A DNA stretch of 60,655 nucleotides from a bacterium (lineage in GTDB: Bacteria; Patescibacteriota; Minisyncoccia; Phycocordibacterales; JABMNX01): positions 1 to 60,655 of the forward strand of contig NZBM01000006.1 of assembly GCA_002687905.1 (NCBI GenBank). The letters are read 5' to 3'. The number at the start of each line of letters is the position of its first letter. The stretch's first letter is position 1. Below are positions 14,330 to 23,718 of the stretch, in pieces. Position numbers and translations under genes: made by a program. Below the pieces are notes generated by a model. That model was not told where the DNA came from. It did no database searches and saw nothing but the letters and a program-made list of their open reading frames with translations.

Positions 14330-17077
14330 TTATACTGTATTACTCTTCTTCTGATATTTTGCTTGGATCATCTCTTCTATATAAGAGCGGTCCTTGCCAT
14401 ATTGCTCATATGAGAGGTTCTTGATTGTCTCGACTTGCGACGTATCGCCTCCTTCAATAGGAACAATTTCAATATTAAAGGGGGAAACGGGTTTTCCGTC
14501 AACCAGTAGGCTGATATAGGCATTAAAGTTGTCTATATTGATTAAATCACTCACCTCAAAGGCTGGCTCAAACTGTTTTTCAAGATATGTCGCATCATCA
14601 GTACCAACACGAAACGCACATTTACTTCCTACGTTTCCAAATACAGCTTCTCTTATATTGTCGTCGAGTTGCGCAACAAATTGATGCGCGATATTAAGCG
14701 AAAGTTTATATTTTCTTGCTTCAGAGAGAATTGTTGACACGGAAGGGGTTGTAATATTTTGAAACTCATCAATATATAGATAAAACGGCGAAAGCTCTCC
14801 AGGATTATCCACGCGAGAAAGTGCGGCCATCAAAATCTTTCCTACGATAATGAGTCCAATTAAATGTGCGTTTATATCTCCAAGTCTTCCTTTTGCAAGG
14901 TTTACCAGAAGTATCTTTCTACCGTCCATAATCTCTCTGAAGTTAAAAGCGGACTTTTCTTGAACAACTATTGGCCTTATAACGTCATTTGCCAAAAATA
15001 CGTCAAATTTGCTTGTTATATAAGGCACAATATTGGCCAGAGCCGATTCTCCTCCTGCTTTCTCTGCCACATCACGCCAAAACTGCACAACTAAAGGGTT
15101 TCCGCAACGTGACAGCTTGAGGCGTCTAAACTCTGCATCAGCTAAAACACGAGACACGTCAAGGAGGGTGTTACCAGTGCTTGGGTCTTCAATAACAAGC
15201 ATGGTCGCATTTCTAAAATACTGCTCAAACATAGGACCAATTGATTCCGGAATAGAGCCATAGAGCTTCTGGAAAATACTAAACATTTCGTTTACTACGA
15301 AAGTTTTTTGCTCCGGTCGTGTCGGGTCATACTCAAGCATATTAAGACCCATCGGCCTTTCGGTTTGGCTTGGGTCAAAATAAATTACATCGGAATGTCT
15401 TTCCGGCGGAATAGAAGCCAATACATCGTTTAAATCATTCCCGTGAGGGTCAATAAAGCAAACTCCATCCCCGTTTTTAATATCTTGTATAATCATGCTC
15501 TTTAAAAGAGTAGATTTACCCGTTCCGGTTTGTCCTATGGTGTAGAAATGTCTTAATCGATCAAGCGGAGGAAAATAAATTGGAGTTTTTGTATTTGCGT
15601 ATGAATTTGTACCAAGAAGCACCCCCGTATGAGGCATTCCTACAGGAGCCGGCACTTGTTTTGACTTGCTTTGTCTTAATTCTCTTGAAGTAGTGGCAAC
15701 AGCGGCTGATAAATGATAAAGACCTGTTAGCTCTTTTAGATTAAGAGGCACTACTTCATCTTTTAAAAAAATACGAAACACAAAAGAATGTATAAACTTG
15801 CGAAGAGTGCCACGACTTATATCAGAAAATCTAAAACTATTGCCTAGCGCGTTTGAGAATTGATTAAAAGAAGATTCCAAATCATTTAATATATTCTCTG
15901 CGCGAACTTGATCTTTTGCCGAAGCTACAAGACGAATGTTTGTCGCAACAATTGGACTTTTTATTTTATTTCCAATTTCCTCTATTGAAACGGGGTCTAC
16001 TCTTTTAGTAACCCCTTCCTCTTTTTTGGGTGGAGCTTTAAATATATCTCCTATACCTTTGGCGGCACGCATAGTGCCAGATTCTGGCAAATCATTTGCT
16101 AAGCTAAGCGGTCCTCCTGCGCTTATTTTATCGAGTGCCCCTTTATAGTGCTTGGTATAGCGCTCTCCTTTGGGGCTAAACATAATCTGCATAGCAGCGC
16201 CTTCTCCATCACTTTTTAATTTTGAAAAAGCCGAAAGTATTACGTTTAGAGGATCCTGCCCAAATTCTTCATATGTTTTTATTGGAAACGCCCCGCTCTT
16301 ATTTAGTTTCGCGTAAGAACCAACAGCCACACCTTCGTAATTAAATATATTATAGTCATCACCACAAGTAGCTATTTTTGCACCTGGGAAAATTGCTAAA
16401 ATTTGCTTTTCAAAGAGCTCCGTTTTTTCACTTGGTACTCCAATGTAAAATACCACTTCCTCCCCCGTAGTAGGTATCGCTATCTCAAAAGAAAATACGC
16501 TGTCTTTAAAAAACTTTTCATCAGCAATAGAAAACATTCCGTTGTAAAACTGCTCCATCAAAGAAAGTAGTTCCGGAAGACTTTTTTCTCTGTCTTCTTT
16601 GTTAGATGGAAGCGCTATTTCATATAATTTCATATGAAGAGCTCTCCAAGTAGCACTTTCTTCCTTAAGCCCGCTTACCGGGTAACCTGAAACCAAGTAT
16701 TGGACCAAAAAACGATGGAAATCATCCTCAAGGTGAGGATTTTTCATTCCTTCAACAACACTTAAAGTATTTTTAACTCCTTTCTCCTGAAGAATCCCTA
16801 ACAAATCCTGCATCCTCCCGTCATGGCTCTCTGGAGCAAGATTAAGAACTATTCCGTCTCTTTCTTCTGCCTCTATCTTATAATCTTTATCAAGAACCTC
16901 CTCCGGAGCCTGCGCTTTGTACTCCTCAATGTTTTTCCTTGCGATCCTTTCGCGCTCAATATTATTGTCACTTGATTCAATCTGGCGCTCCTTAAGAGCT
17001 ACCTGTTCGCGAAGAAAAGCTATTTCTTCTTCAGGTGTACTAAACTTTTTTCCTTCAATTCCCAGAGCTTCTTCCAT
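14330..17077 (-). CDS. Large conjugation/type IV secretion-type ATPase (TraG/VirB4-HerA group)
   Basis: 915 residues. The C-terminal motor has Walker A GQTGTGKST (about residue 514), FIDPHGNDL, Walker B FYLYIDEFQN (about 769) and an arginine-rich SEARKYKLSLNIAHQF segment, as in the VirB4/VirD4/HerA superfamily. The first about 450 residues form a separate region with a coiled-coil start and several alpha/beta segments, perhaps substrate or membrane-partner binding. No membrane helices. Such ATPases are widespread in Patescibacteria and are proposed to drive DNA transfer or pilus-like machines. It sits between map and ndk; no other secretion genes are next to it. Confidence 0.8.
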   Translation of the reverse strand: MEEALGIEGKKFSTPEEEIAFLREQVALKERQIESSDNNIERERIARKNIEEYKAQAPEEVLDKDYKIEAEERDGIVLNLAPESHDGRMQDLLGILQEKGVKNTLSVVEGMKNPHLEDDFHRFLVQYLVSGYPVSGLKEESATWRALHMKLYEIALPSNKEDREKSLPELLSLMEQFYNGMFSIADEKFFKDSVFSFEIAIPTTGEEVVFYIGVPSEKTELFEKQILAIFPGAKIATCGDDYNIFNYEGVAVGSYAKLNKSGAFPIKTYEEFGQDPLNVILSAFSKLKSDGEGAAMQIMFSPKGERYTKHYKGALDKISAGGPLSLANDLPESGTMRAAKGIGDIFKAPPKKEEGVTKRVDPVSIEEIGNKIKSPIVATNIRLVASAKDQVRAENILNDLESSFNQFSNALGNSFRFSDISRGTLRKFIHSFVFRIFLKDEVVPLNLKELTGLYHLSAAVATTSRELRQSKSKQVPAPVGMPHTGVLLGTNSYANTKTPIYFPPLDRLRHFYTIGQTGTGKSTLLKSMIIQDIKNGDGVCFIDPHGNDLNDVLASIPPERHSDVIYFDPSQTERPMGLNMLEYDPTRPEQKTFVVNEMFSIFQKLYGSIPESIGPMFEQYFRNATMLVIEDPSTGNTLLDVSRVLADAEFRRLKLSRCGNPLVVQFWRDVAEKAGGESALANIVPYITSKFDVFLANDVIRPIVVQEKSAFNFREIMDGRKILLVNLAKGRLGDINAHLIGLIIVGKILMAALSRVDNPGELSPFYLYIDEFQNITTPSVSTILSEARKYKLSLNIAHQFVAQLDDNIREAVFGNVGSKCAFRVGTDDATYLEKQFEPAFEVSDLINIDNFNAYISLLVDGKPVSPFNIEIVPIEGGDTSQVETIKNLSYEQYGKDRSYIEEMIQAKYQKKSNTV

Positions 17078-17104
17078 GAAGGTTATTATATCTCAATAAC
17101 CTAT

Positions 17105-17872
17105 CTATTTTTTAGTTATTATTTCCGGACCTTTTTTTGTTATTAAAATAGTATGCTCAAAATGCGCACTTCTCCCACTATCGCGAGTCCTTACTGTATA
17201 GTCATTTCTATCAAAAATCACCTTCTCTGACTTCTCATTTAACATAGGCTCAATTGCCAAGACCATGCCCTCTAAAAGCTCTGGACCCTCGTTAGGACGC
17301 CCATAATTGGGCACATTTGGCTCTTCATGTACTGCGCGTCCAACACCGTGACCACATAGCTCACGCACTATTCCATATCCATATGGCTTAACAAAACTCT
17401 CTATGGCGTACCCGATGTCACCTACTCTATTTCCGACTCTCGCTGCTTTTATGCCAATATGAAGAGCTTCTTTCGTTACGTTAAGTAGTTTTTTTGCAGC
17501 ATTATCTATTTCACCCACTGGAACTGTAATCCCGCTATCAACTACTATTCCTTTGTGAACGAGTCCTGAATCAAGACCAATAATGTCACCCTCTTTAAGC
17601 ACAATCGGATCTTCGTTTGGTATTCCGTGAACAACCGTATCGTTAACTGCAATACAGAGTGTGGCGGGGTAAGGTTTTGGTGCTCCTATTGGTTGGTAAT
17701 TTAGAAAAGCCGACTTGTCTCCAAACATTCCTATCACTTCCTCCGCTTTTCTGTTTAGAACCTCTGTTGAGACTCCGGGATGAACAAGATCAGCAGTCTC
17801 GTGAAGAACTGTGGCTAATCTCCTACCAGCTTCTTTTAGGATCTCCTTCTCTTTTTTATCTTTAACTATCAT
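17105..17872 (-). CDS. map: Methionine aminopeptidase type I
   Basis: 255 residues. Removes the N-terminal Met from nascent proteins. The five metal ligands are visible: Asp in GLDSG, Asp in VVDSGIT, His in CGHGVGRAVHEEP, Glu in AIEPM and Glu in HFEHT. Located directly downstream of adk with a 4-nt overlap, the standard spc-operon end secY-adk-map. Confidence 0.96.
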   Translation of the reverse strand: MIVKDKKEKEILKEAGRRLATVLHETADLVHPGVSTEVLNRKAEEVIGMFGDKSAFLNYQPIGAPKPYPATLCIAVNDTVVHGIPNEDPIVLKEGDIIGLDSGLVHKGIVVDSGITVPVGEIDNAAKKLLNVTKEALHIGIKAARVGNRVGDIGYAIESFVKPYGYGIVRELCGHGVGRAVHEEPNVPNYGRPNEGPELLEGMVLAIEPMLNEKSEKVIFDRNDYTVRTRDSGRSAHFEHTILITKKGPEIITKK

Positions 17873-18462
17873 GTAAGTCCCAGAGACTTCTTTGTCTCTA
17901 CGTCAACTTCTTCGATTGTTTTGTTTCCATCTATCAAATGTATGTTGTGACCAAAATTTTTAAGCATTTCTATAACTGGTTTCGTACTTTCCTCATACCA
18001 GTTAAGTCTTTCATCTATATCTTCATCTTCTATGTCGTCCGCCCTTCCTCTTTTTCGAAGTCTGTCTGCCACAACTTCTCTATCTGTCTCAAGAACTATT
18101 ACGTCTATCACTTCTCTTCCGTAAAACTTCATAGCTCCATCAAACACTGGAGCCTCGTTCGTGCGACGAGATAATCCATCAAGTAGAAGATGCTCATCTC
18201 CTTTAAAATTCTCAACAAGAAAGTCCCCCCAAAGTTTTATTGGAATAAAAGCAGGAAAAAGTTTTCCTTGATCTAATAACTCTTTCGAGAGCTCCTGTGT
18301 ATATCCTTCTTTCTCAACAAACTCCCTTATAAGAGTACCTGACTCAATCGAAATGACCTCTCTATTTGGATCATTTTCTTCTAAATACTCTTTTACAAGA
18401 GCAACTTGCGTACCTTTGCCAGAGCCGGATATGCCAAAAAATGCAATTGTTCTAGGTTCCAT
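17869..18462 (-). CDS. adk: Adenylate kinase
   Basis: 197 residues. Interconverts ATP, ADP and AMP. P-loop GISGSGKGTQ at the N-terminus, LLLDGLSRR (AMP-binding region), and RLRKRGRADDIEDE where the LID begins. The LID is the short form without zinc Cys, so the enzyme is shorter than the 214-residue long type. Several positions differ from the classical sequence (for example DGLSRR instead of DGFPR), but the fold signature is clear. It lies between secY and map. Confidence 0.9.
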   Translation of the reverse strand: MEPRTIAFFGISGSGKGTQVALVKEYLEENDPNREVISIESGTLIREFVEKEGYTQELSKELLDQGKLFPAFIPIKLWGDFLVENFKGDEHLLLDGLSRRTNEAPVFDGAMKFYGREVIDVIVLETDREVVADRLRKRGRADDIEDEDIDERLNWYEESTKPVIEMLKNFGHNIHLIDGNKTIEEVDVETKKSLGLT

Positions 18463-18483
18463 AACCTCAGTATAGCGCGGTTA

Positions 18484-19758
18484 TTAGTACTCGCGAATGG
18501 ATACTTGAGCGTCTATTTTCTTCACCAAATCAAGCACCACAGAGACTGCAATTAGAAGCGCGGTTCCGCCTATCGCTATAGTGGTAATCCCTGTGACTGC
18601 CTGCATTCCAAGCGGAAGTACCGCAATAAAGCCGAGAAATAATGCCCCTACAAGTGTAATTCTGGTCAAAATCTTTCCGATGTATTCGCTCGTCATCCTT
18701 CCTGGCCTTACCCCCGGAATGAAAGCTCCGCTTCTCTGTAAGTTCTTTGAAATTGTGTCTGGGTCAAATGTGACAGCAGTATAGAAGTAGGTAAATAGAA
18801 ATACCAGTAAGAAGTAAAGTATTCCGTAAAAGAGCTGATTCGATAGAGCCCCGAGAATGGCGGATGAAACTAAACTCACTATTTCTCCTCCAATTCCTGC
18901 AAGAAAACTAAACACCATTTGAGGAAATAGAAGTATTGCGAGAGCAAAAATAATTGGAATAACTCCAGCTTGGTTCACTCTTAATGGAAGATAGGTTGAA
19001 ATACCTCCATAGACTTTCGTCCCACGGACTCTCCTTGCGTATGTAATTGGTATGGGTCTTTCAGCTTCGGTAATAATGACAACCCCAGCAGTAATAATAA
19101 GTCCAATTAGGATGAACCCTAGGTAAAGCGGAACTTGTGATACATCAAATGTAAATATAAGCTGGCTAAGAGCTGTAGGTAGCCCTGCAACAATTCCTGC
19201 AAAAATGATGAGTGACACTCCGTTTCCGATTCCAAACTCCGTAATGAGCTCTCCAATCCACATAAGGAGTATTGAACCAGCCGCAATAACAACAACGTTT
19301 GTTACTGTCTGAAACATCCCGAGGTCAGCGACTATGCCTTGCCTTTGAAGAAGTATGAAAAATCCAAGAGCCTGAACGAAAGCCAGAGGTACTGTTAAAA
19401 GCCTTGAGTACTGACTGAATTTTTTCCTTCCAGCCTCTCCTTCTTCCTGATACATCATCTTTAGCTTAGGCGACATAATAGTAAGAAGCTGCATAATAAT
19501 AGAAGCAGTAATGTAGGGTCCCACTCCAAGCATCACAATTGAGAGATTAGCCAAACCTCCACCAGAGAATATGTTTAATAGCCCAAGGAATTGGTTATTT
19601 GAGAAAAAGTTTGCAAGTTGAATTGGATCAATCCCAGGAATTGGAATAACAGCAAGTATTCTAAAAAGAGCCAGCGTTGCAATAACAAAAAGGATTCTTT
19701 TCCTTAGGCCTTCGTCCCTTATTACAAGCTTTAATTTCTGAAAAAATGTATCGAGCAT
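18484..19758 (-). CDS. secY: Preprotein translocase subunit SecY
   Basis: 424 residues with ten membrane helices; the central channel of the Sec translocon. Typical stretches: RILFVIATLALFRILAVIPI in helix 1, the plug region after it, ERPIPITYARRVRG in the cytoplasmic loop between helices 6 and 7, and LPLRVNQAGVIPIIFA in helix 7. FIPGVRPG and the C-terminal REY are also conserved. Starts 1 nt before rplO ends, in the usual place after L15. Confidence 0.97.
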   Translation of the reverse strand: MLDTFFQKLKLVIRDEGLRKRILFVIATLALFRILAVIPIPGIDPIQLANFFSNNQFLGLLNIFSGGGLANLSIVMLGVGPYITASIIMQLLTIMSPKLKMMYQEEGEAGRKKFSQYSRLLTVPLAFVQALGFFILLQRQGIVADLGMFQTVTNVVVIAAGSILLMWIGELITEFGIGNGVSLIIFAGIVAGLPTALSQLIFTFDVSQVPLYLGFILIGLIITAGVVIITEAERPIPITYARRVRGTKVYGGISTYLPLRVNQAGVIPIIFALAILLFPQMVFSFLAGIGGEIVSLVSSAILGALSNQLFYGILYFLLVFLFTYFYTAVTFDPDTISKNLQRSGAFIPGVRPGRMTSEYIGKILTRITLVGALFLGFIAVLPLGMQAVTGITTIAIGGTALLIAVSVVLDLVKKIDAQVSIREY

Positions 19759-19759
19759 T

Positions 19760-20191
19760 TTATTTTACTGATCCTCCGGCTTTCTCTACAGCTTCTCGAG
19801 CAGCAGCAGAAACCTCTGCACCAGATATGTTCACTGCTTTTGTAAGCTTTCCGCCCCCAAGAATCTTAACCTTTGGATATTTCTCTCCCTTCTTTTTAAA
19901 TACTCCTTTGCTGTGAAGAGTCTTAGGGCTTACATTGTCTCCTGCCTCAAATAGAACTTCAAGAGATGACAGATTAACAGGAATAGCACTATCTTTAATA
20001 CTCTTAAACCTGTAGCCACGAAGTTTTGGAAGTTTCTTTATAACATCTCTCATAGCCGGTCTTATACTGTGTCCGGCACGAGCCTTTTGTCCTTTATGAC
20101 CACGTCCTGAAGTCTTTCCACGAGCTCCTCCTCTTCCAACTCTTTTCTTGGTATCTCTTTTTGTATTCGGTTTTAAATCACTTAACTGCAT
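19760..20191 (-). CDS. rplO: 50S ribosomal protein L15
   Basis: 143 residues. Gly/Lys/Arg-rich N-terminus (KRVGRGGARGKTSGRGHKGQ) that winds into 23S rRNA, then the globular domain with VKILGGGKLTKAVN. It follows rpsE by 1 nt; in most bacteria rpmD (L30) stands between them, and no such frame exists here. Confidence 0.96.
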   Translation of the reverse strand: MQLSDLKPNTKRDTKKRVGRGGARGKTSGRGHKGQKARAGHSIRPAMRDVIKKLPKLRGYRFKSIKDSAIPVNLSSLEVLFEAGDNVSPKTLHSKGVFKKKGEKYPKVKILGGGKLTKAVNISGAEVSAAAREAVEKAGGSVK

Positions 20192-20192
20192 A

Positions 20193-20717
20193 TTATTTAG
20201 CTAAAGTTCCAAGAGCTTTTATGGTAGCCCTTGCGTTATTTAACTTATTTTTACTTCTTGAGAAGAGCTTTGCGGTAACATCAGTGACTCCTGCCAACTC
20301 AAGTACAATTCTCACTGATGAACCAGCTACAAGACCACGTCCTTTTGAAGGCCTTATCTCAACAACAGATGCGCCATATTTTGAGGATACATCATGCCTT
20401 ATACTCATGGTCTTTGTTAGGTTAACTTTGACCATATTTTTCTTTGCATTCTTTACAGCTTTTTCAATAGCAAGAGCTGTGTCAGACGCCTTTCCATTTC
20501 CTACTCCAACACGCCCTTTTTTGTCTCCCAAAACCATAGCCACACTGAAGCTAAATCTTCGCCCACCGCCCATAACTCTAGTAACACGACGAATACTTAT
20601 TACCTTCTGAAGAAATTCAGACTTTGCCCTATCCTCTCTTTTAACAACCTTCCTAGGATTCCTCCTGAAAGGCTTTTTCTCATTAGTTGTTTTCTTTTCT
20701 TCAGTTGCTGTAGCCAT
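20193..20717 (-). CDS. rpsE: 30S ribosomal protein S5
   Basis: 174 residues. N-terminal Lys-rich extension of about 25 residues, then the double-stranded RNA-binding-like domain with RRVTRVMGGGRRFSFSV and GVGNGKASD, and the C-domain with GRGLVAGSSVRIVLELAG. The protein contributes to decoding accuracy and mRNA entry. Followed directly by rplO without rpmD. Confidence 0.97.
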   Translation of the reverse strand: MATATEEKKTTNEKKPFRRNPRKVVKREDRAKSEFLQKVISIRRVTRVMGGGRRFSFSVAMVLGDKKGRVGVGNGKASDTALAIEKAVKNAKKNMVKVNLTKTMSIRHDVSSKYGASVVEIRPSKGRGLVAGSSVRIVLELAGVTDVTAKLFSRSKNKLNNARATIKALGTLAK

Positions 20718-20719
20718 AT

Positions 20720-21067
20720 TTAAAAAGTTAATCCACTCTCGCGAGCACTGTCTGCAAATGCCTTAATGTTTCCTGTGTAAGCAAATCCTCCACGGTCAAA
20801 CACCACATTTTCAACTTTATTTTCTTTAGCTCTCTTTGCTAAAAGTTGCCCGGCCTCTTTTATTCTTTCCTCTTTTGTTTTTCCTTTTGATTCAGAAGAA
20901 GAAGCCATGGCTAGTGTGTTTCCATTTTCATCATCAATAAGCTGAGCTACCAATCTAGTATTTGATTTAAATATAGAAAGACGTGGGCACTCTTTCGTAC
21001 CTGTTATTTTCGCGCGAATTCGTCTTCGCCTACTATCCCTTTTCTCTGTTTTTACGCTAGATTTCAT
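20720..21067 (-). CDS. rplR: 50S ribosomal protein L18
   Basis: 115 residues. The 5S rRNA-binding protein; basic N-terminus RDSRRRRIRAKI and family signatures RLSIFKSNTRLVAQLIDD and VVFDRGGFAYTGNIKAFADS. Two nt between it and rpsE, two between it and rplF. Confidence 0.96.
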   Translation of the reverse strand: MKSSVKTEKRDSRRRRIRAKITGTKECPRLSIFKSNTRLVAQLIDDENGNTLAMASSSESKGKTKEERIKEAGQLLAKRAKENKVENVVFDRGGFAYTGNIKAFADSARESGLTF

Positions 21068-21068
21068 A

Positions 21069-21602
21069 TTAGGCTACAGCTTTCTTACCTTGCTTTCTTC
21101 TTACAACCTCGTCTTCATACCTTATTCCCTTTCCTTTGTAAGGCTCTGGCTTTTTGACCAACCTGATGTTTGATGCAAATTGACCTACTTTCTCTTTATC
21201 AGAGCCAGAAATTGTAATAACATTTTTCTCTGCAGATACGTTTAGCCCTTCAGGAGCTTCAAGTTTTACAGGATGCGAAAATCCAACGTTTAGCACAAGG
21301 TCCTTTCCTGACACTTCTGCCTTGTACCCAACTCCTTCAACTACGAGCTTCTTTTCATAAGGAGTGTTAACCCCATTCACCATATTTTTGATGTGAGAAG
21401 CAAAAGTTCCCCAAAGAGCTTGGGATAGTTTTGAATCGTTTGCAGGACTTACGCTAACCTCTCCGTCTTTTATATCAATATTAACTCCACTAAAGGGCTT
21501 CTTTAGTTCACCAAGAGGACCTTTAACGATTATCATTCCGTCGTTTGCACTTACTTCCGTTTTCTCCGGAATAGTTATTGTTTGTTTTCCAATTCGCGAC
21601 AT
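21069..21602 (-). CDS. rplF: 50S ribosomal protein L6
   Basis: 177 residues, two tandem alpha/beta repeats. Starts SRIGKQTITIPEKTEV; the signature GKGIRYEDEVVRRKQGKK is near the C-terminus. Binds 23S rRNA near the factor-binding site. In order between rpsH and rplR. Confidence 0.97.
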   Translation of the reverse strand: MSRIGKQTITIPEKTEVSANDGMIIVKGPLGELKKPFSGVNIDIKDGEVSVSPANDSKLSQALWGTFASHIKNMVNGVNTPYEKKLVVEGVGYKAEVSGKDLVLNVGFSHPVKLEAPEGLNVSAEKNVITISGSDKEKVGQFASNIRLVKKPEPYKGKGIRYEDEVVRRKQGKKAVA

Positions 21603-21603
21603 A

Positions 21604-21999
21604 TTACCAAATCTTAAATAGAGCCTCTCCTCCTACGCTTCCTTTCCTTGCTTCATCATCGGTAAGAATTCCTTTTGGAGTTGAAAGTATCATTGCTCCT
21701 TTTCCATATTTAACCGGGTGAGCCTCTTTTGCTGATGAATAAACTCTTTTACCGGGCTTTGAAACTCTCTTTACATCATTTATCCTCGGAGAATCATCTT
21801 TTCCATAAAGAAGATTTACCTCGATTGATTTCTGAACCTTCTTTCCCTTCTTCTCAACTGAACCCACAAATCCTTTTTTGTTTAACTTCTCAAGGATTGC
21901 TAACTTCAATTTTGAATGAGGAACAACCACGGCTTTTTTCCCAACCGCGCCAGCGTTTTTCAGCTGAATTATTAAATCTCCTACAGGGTCGTTTACCAT
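21604..21999 (-). CDS. rpsH: 30S ribosomal protein S8
   Basis: 131 residues. [14 protein letters not shown] at the start and [20 protein letters not shown] at the C-terminus are diagnostic. S8 nucleates the 16S central domain and in many bacteria represses the spc operon through a site near rplE; no such site was identified here. Its start codon lies 1 nt after the rpsN stop. Confidence 0.96.
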   Translation of the reverse strand: MVNDPVGDLIIQLKNAGAVGKKAVVVPHSKLKLAILEKLNKKGFVGSVEKKGKKVQKSIEVNLLYGKDDSPRINDVKRVSKPGKRVYSSAKEAHPVKYGKGAMILSTPKGILTDDEARKGSVGGEALFKIW

Positions 22000-22178
22000 G
22001 ACGATTTCTTAATTCCAGGAATTTGTCCTTCGTTTGCAAGCTCTCTAAAACAAATTCTGCATATATCAAAGGCCCTCATATAGCCACGCTTCCTACCACA
22101 ACGAAAACAACGCCTTACTACGCGAGATTTAAATTTTGGGGTCTTTTGAGACCTTGCTATTACTGAAGTTTTAGCCAT
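21993..22178 (-). CDS. rpsN: 30S ribosomal protein S14, zinc-binding type
   Basis: 61 residues from the ATG at 22178 ([11 protein letters not shown]); a few codons upstream are in frame but less likely. A zinc ribbon is visible as CFRC...CRIC (C-x2-C-x12-C-x2-C). The short zinc-type S14 is typical of spc-encoded copies. A short hairpin with a T-run (AACGC-ACAGA-GCGTT-TTTTG, near 22187-22206) lies just upstream, a possible weak attenuator between rplE and rpsN. Confidence 0.95.
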   Translation of the reverse strand: MAKTSVIARSQKTPKFKSRVVRRCFRCGRKRGYMRAFDICRICFRELANEGQIPGIKKSSW

Positions 22179-22252
22179 ATATACAAACAAAAAACGCTCT
22201 GTGCGTTCGGTGAAATCCTATCAACTGAGCCACTTTAAGTCAAATGCCAGAT

Positions 22253-22792
22253 TTATTCTTCTTTCTTAAAAGGAATTCCTAGCTCAGTCAAAAACGCCTT
22301 GGCAGTTTCCTTGTCCTCTACGCTCGTTACCAGCGTAATAGACATACCAAATACATCCCTTAGATCCTCGTCCGAAGTCTCTGGGAAAATAGTGTGCTCT
22401 TTGACTCCTATTGTAAGATTTCCCATCTCATCTATTGAATTTGGAGAGATTCCTCTGAAATCGCGTGTACGAGGAAGCGCAATATGAATCAACTTGTCTA
22501 GAAAATCATGCATTCTTGCTCCGCGGAGAGTTACCTGATATCCACTAGTGTCTCCTTCGCGCACTTTAAATGATGCAATTGATTTTTTTGCAGGACGCGC
22601 AGATGGTTTCTGTCCTGTAATCTTTGAAAGTCTATCCGTAATTAGCTCAAATTTTTTCTTATCCTTTAGTTTTCCAACCCCAGTTGAAATAACCACTTTC
22701 TCTACACGAGGAGTTTGCATTACGTTTGAAAAACCTAATACCCCTTTAAGCACTTCAAACATCTTATTCTGTTTTTCTTTCGTGATTTGCAT
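22253..22792 (-). CDS. rplE: 50S ribosomal protein L5
   Basis: 179 residues. VEKVVISTGVGKLKDKKK, then LRGARMHDFLDKLIHIALPR and DFRGISPNSIDEMGNLTIGV identify L5, the 5S rRNA-binding protein that contacts the P-site tRNA. It follows rplX; a gap of 74 nt to rpsN is the longest in this part of the operon. Confidence 0.97.
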   Translation of the reverse strand: MQITKEKQNKMFEVLKGVLGFSNVMQTPRVEKVVISTGVGKLKDKKKFELITDRLSKITGQKPSARPAKKSIASFKVREGDTSGYQVTLRGARMHDFLDKLIHIALPRTRDFRGISPNSIDEMGNLTIGVKEHTIFPETSDEDLRDVFGMSITLVTSVEDKETAKAFLTELGIPFKKEE

Positions 22793-22793
22793 A

Positions 22794-23099
22794 CTATATC
22801 TTTGTGCCGCTCTTCTTTGTGGTTCTTATATAAGCTCCATCCACTCTTTTGGCAATTATTCTGGTTGGCTTTCCAGTTTTCGGATCTTCTATCATTACAT
22901 TTGATACATGAAGTGGCATTGTTCTATCAACTACCTGCCCTTTTTGTCTTTTAGCATTTGCCCTTTGATGTCTTTTCTTAATGTTTACCCCCTCCACTAT
23001 CACCTTTTCATCTTTTGGAAATGCGCGAACCACCTTTCCAGACTTACCCTTGTCCTGACCAGATATAACTATTACTTTATCGCCTTTCTTTATTTTCAT
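22794..23099 (-). CDS. rplX: 50S ribosomal protein L24
   Basis: 101 residues. KOW motif MKIKKGDKVIVISGQDKGK followed by GKVVRAFPKDEKVIVEGVN. An assembly initiator for the 50S subunit. One nt from rplE. Confidence 0.96.
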   Translation of the reverse strand: MKIKKGDKVIVISGQDKGKSGKVVRAFPKDEKVIVEGVNIKKRHQRANAKRQKGQVVDRTMPLHVSNVMIEDPKTGKPTRIIAKRVDGAYIRTTKKSGTKI

Positions 23100-23101
23100 A
23101 T

Positions 23102-23473
23102 TTAAACTACCTCCGGTGCTAGAGAGACTATTTTCTGATATCCACGCTCGCCAATTTCCCTTGGAATTGGACCAAAAATTCGCCCTGCGCGCGGTTCTTT
23201 CTTCTCCTTTTCAACTATTACGACCGCATTCTCGTCAAAGCGGATATATGAGCCATCCTTTCTCCTGAAAGGTTTCCTTTGGCGAACTACCACCCCTCTT
23301 AGCACTTCCTTTTTCTTAACCTGCTTTCTTGGCTCTGCCACTTGAACAGAAAGTACCACCTCGTCTCCAATCTCCGCGTAGCGGCGCTTTGAACCTCCGA
23401 GTACTTTAAATACTCTCGCAGTCTTTGCTCCGGTATTGTCTGTTACTTTTACTAATGTCTGTGGCTGAATCAT
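23102..23473 (-). CDS. rplN: 50S ribosomal protein L14
   Basis: 123 residues. Starts MIQPQTLVKVTDNTGAKTAR and carries the FDENAVVIV and GRIFGPIPREI signatures. Forms intersubunit bridges with 16S rRNA and is the docking site of RsfS-type factors. Two nt to rplX. Confidence 0.97.
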   Translation of the reverse strand: MIQPQTLVKVTDNTGAKTARVFKVLGGSKRRYAEIGDEVVLSVQVAEPRKQVKKKEVLRGVVVRQRKPFRRKDGSYIRFDENAVVIVEKEKKEPRAGRIFGPIPREIGERGYQKIVSLAPEVV

Positions 23474-23474
23474 A

Positions 23475-23717
23475 TTAATTAACTACTACAAAAGATTTTG
23501 TCTTTGATATTGGCTTTGACTCCTTTATCTCAACATTATCTCCCACCTCGTGCTTATTCCCGACATCGTGCGCGTGATACTTCTTAGTACTTTTTACATA
23601 CTTTTGATACTTGGGATGCTTCGTGTAGCGAGTAACGGCAACAACCACAGTGTCTTTCATCTTGTCTGACACTACTGTGCCTTTTAATGTCTTTTGTTTT
23701 GAAGTTTTCTCTTCCAT
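23475..23717 (-). CDS. rpsQ: 30S ribosomal protein S17
   Basis: 80 residues. OB-fold with LKGTVVSDKMKDTVVVAVTR and HKYQKY-like basic loop, then DNVEIKESKPISKTKSF. In order between rpmC and rplN. Confidence 0.95.
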   Translation of the reverse strand: MEEKTSKQKTLKGTVVSDKMKDTVVVAVTRYTKHPKYQKYVKSTKKYHAHDVGNKHEVGDNVEIKESKPISKTKSFVVVN

Positions 23718-23718
23718 G

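Noticed and set aside
22199-22245. A tRNA-like fragment (GGCTCAGTTGATAGGATTTCACC on the minus strand, reported here only as a likeness) between rplE and rpsN
   Set aside because: Only a D-arm-like stretch is present, the D-stem does not pair properly and no acceptor or anticodon arm can be formed.
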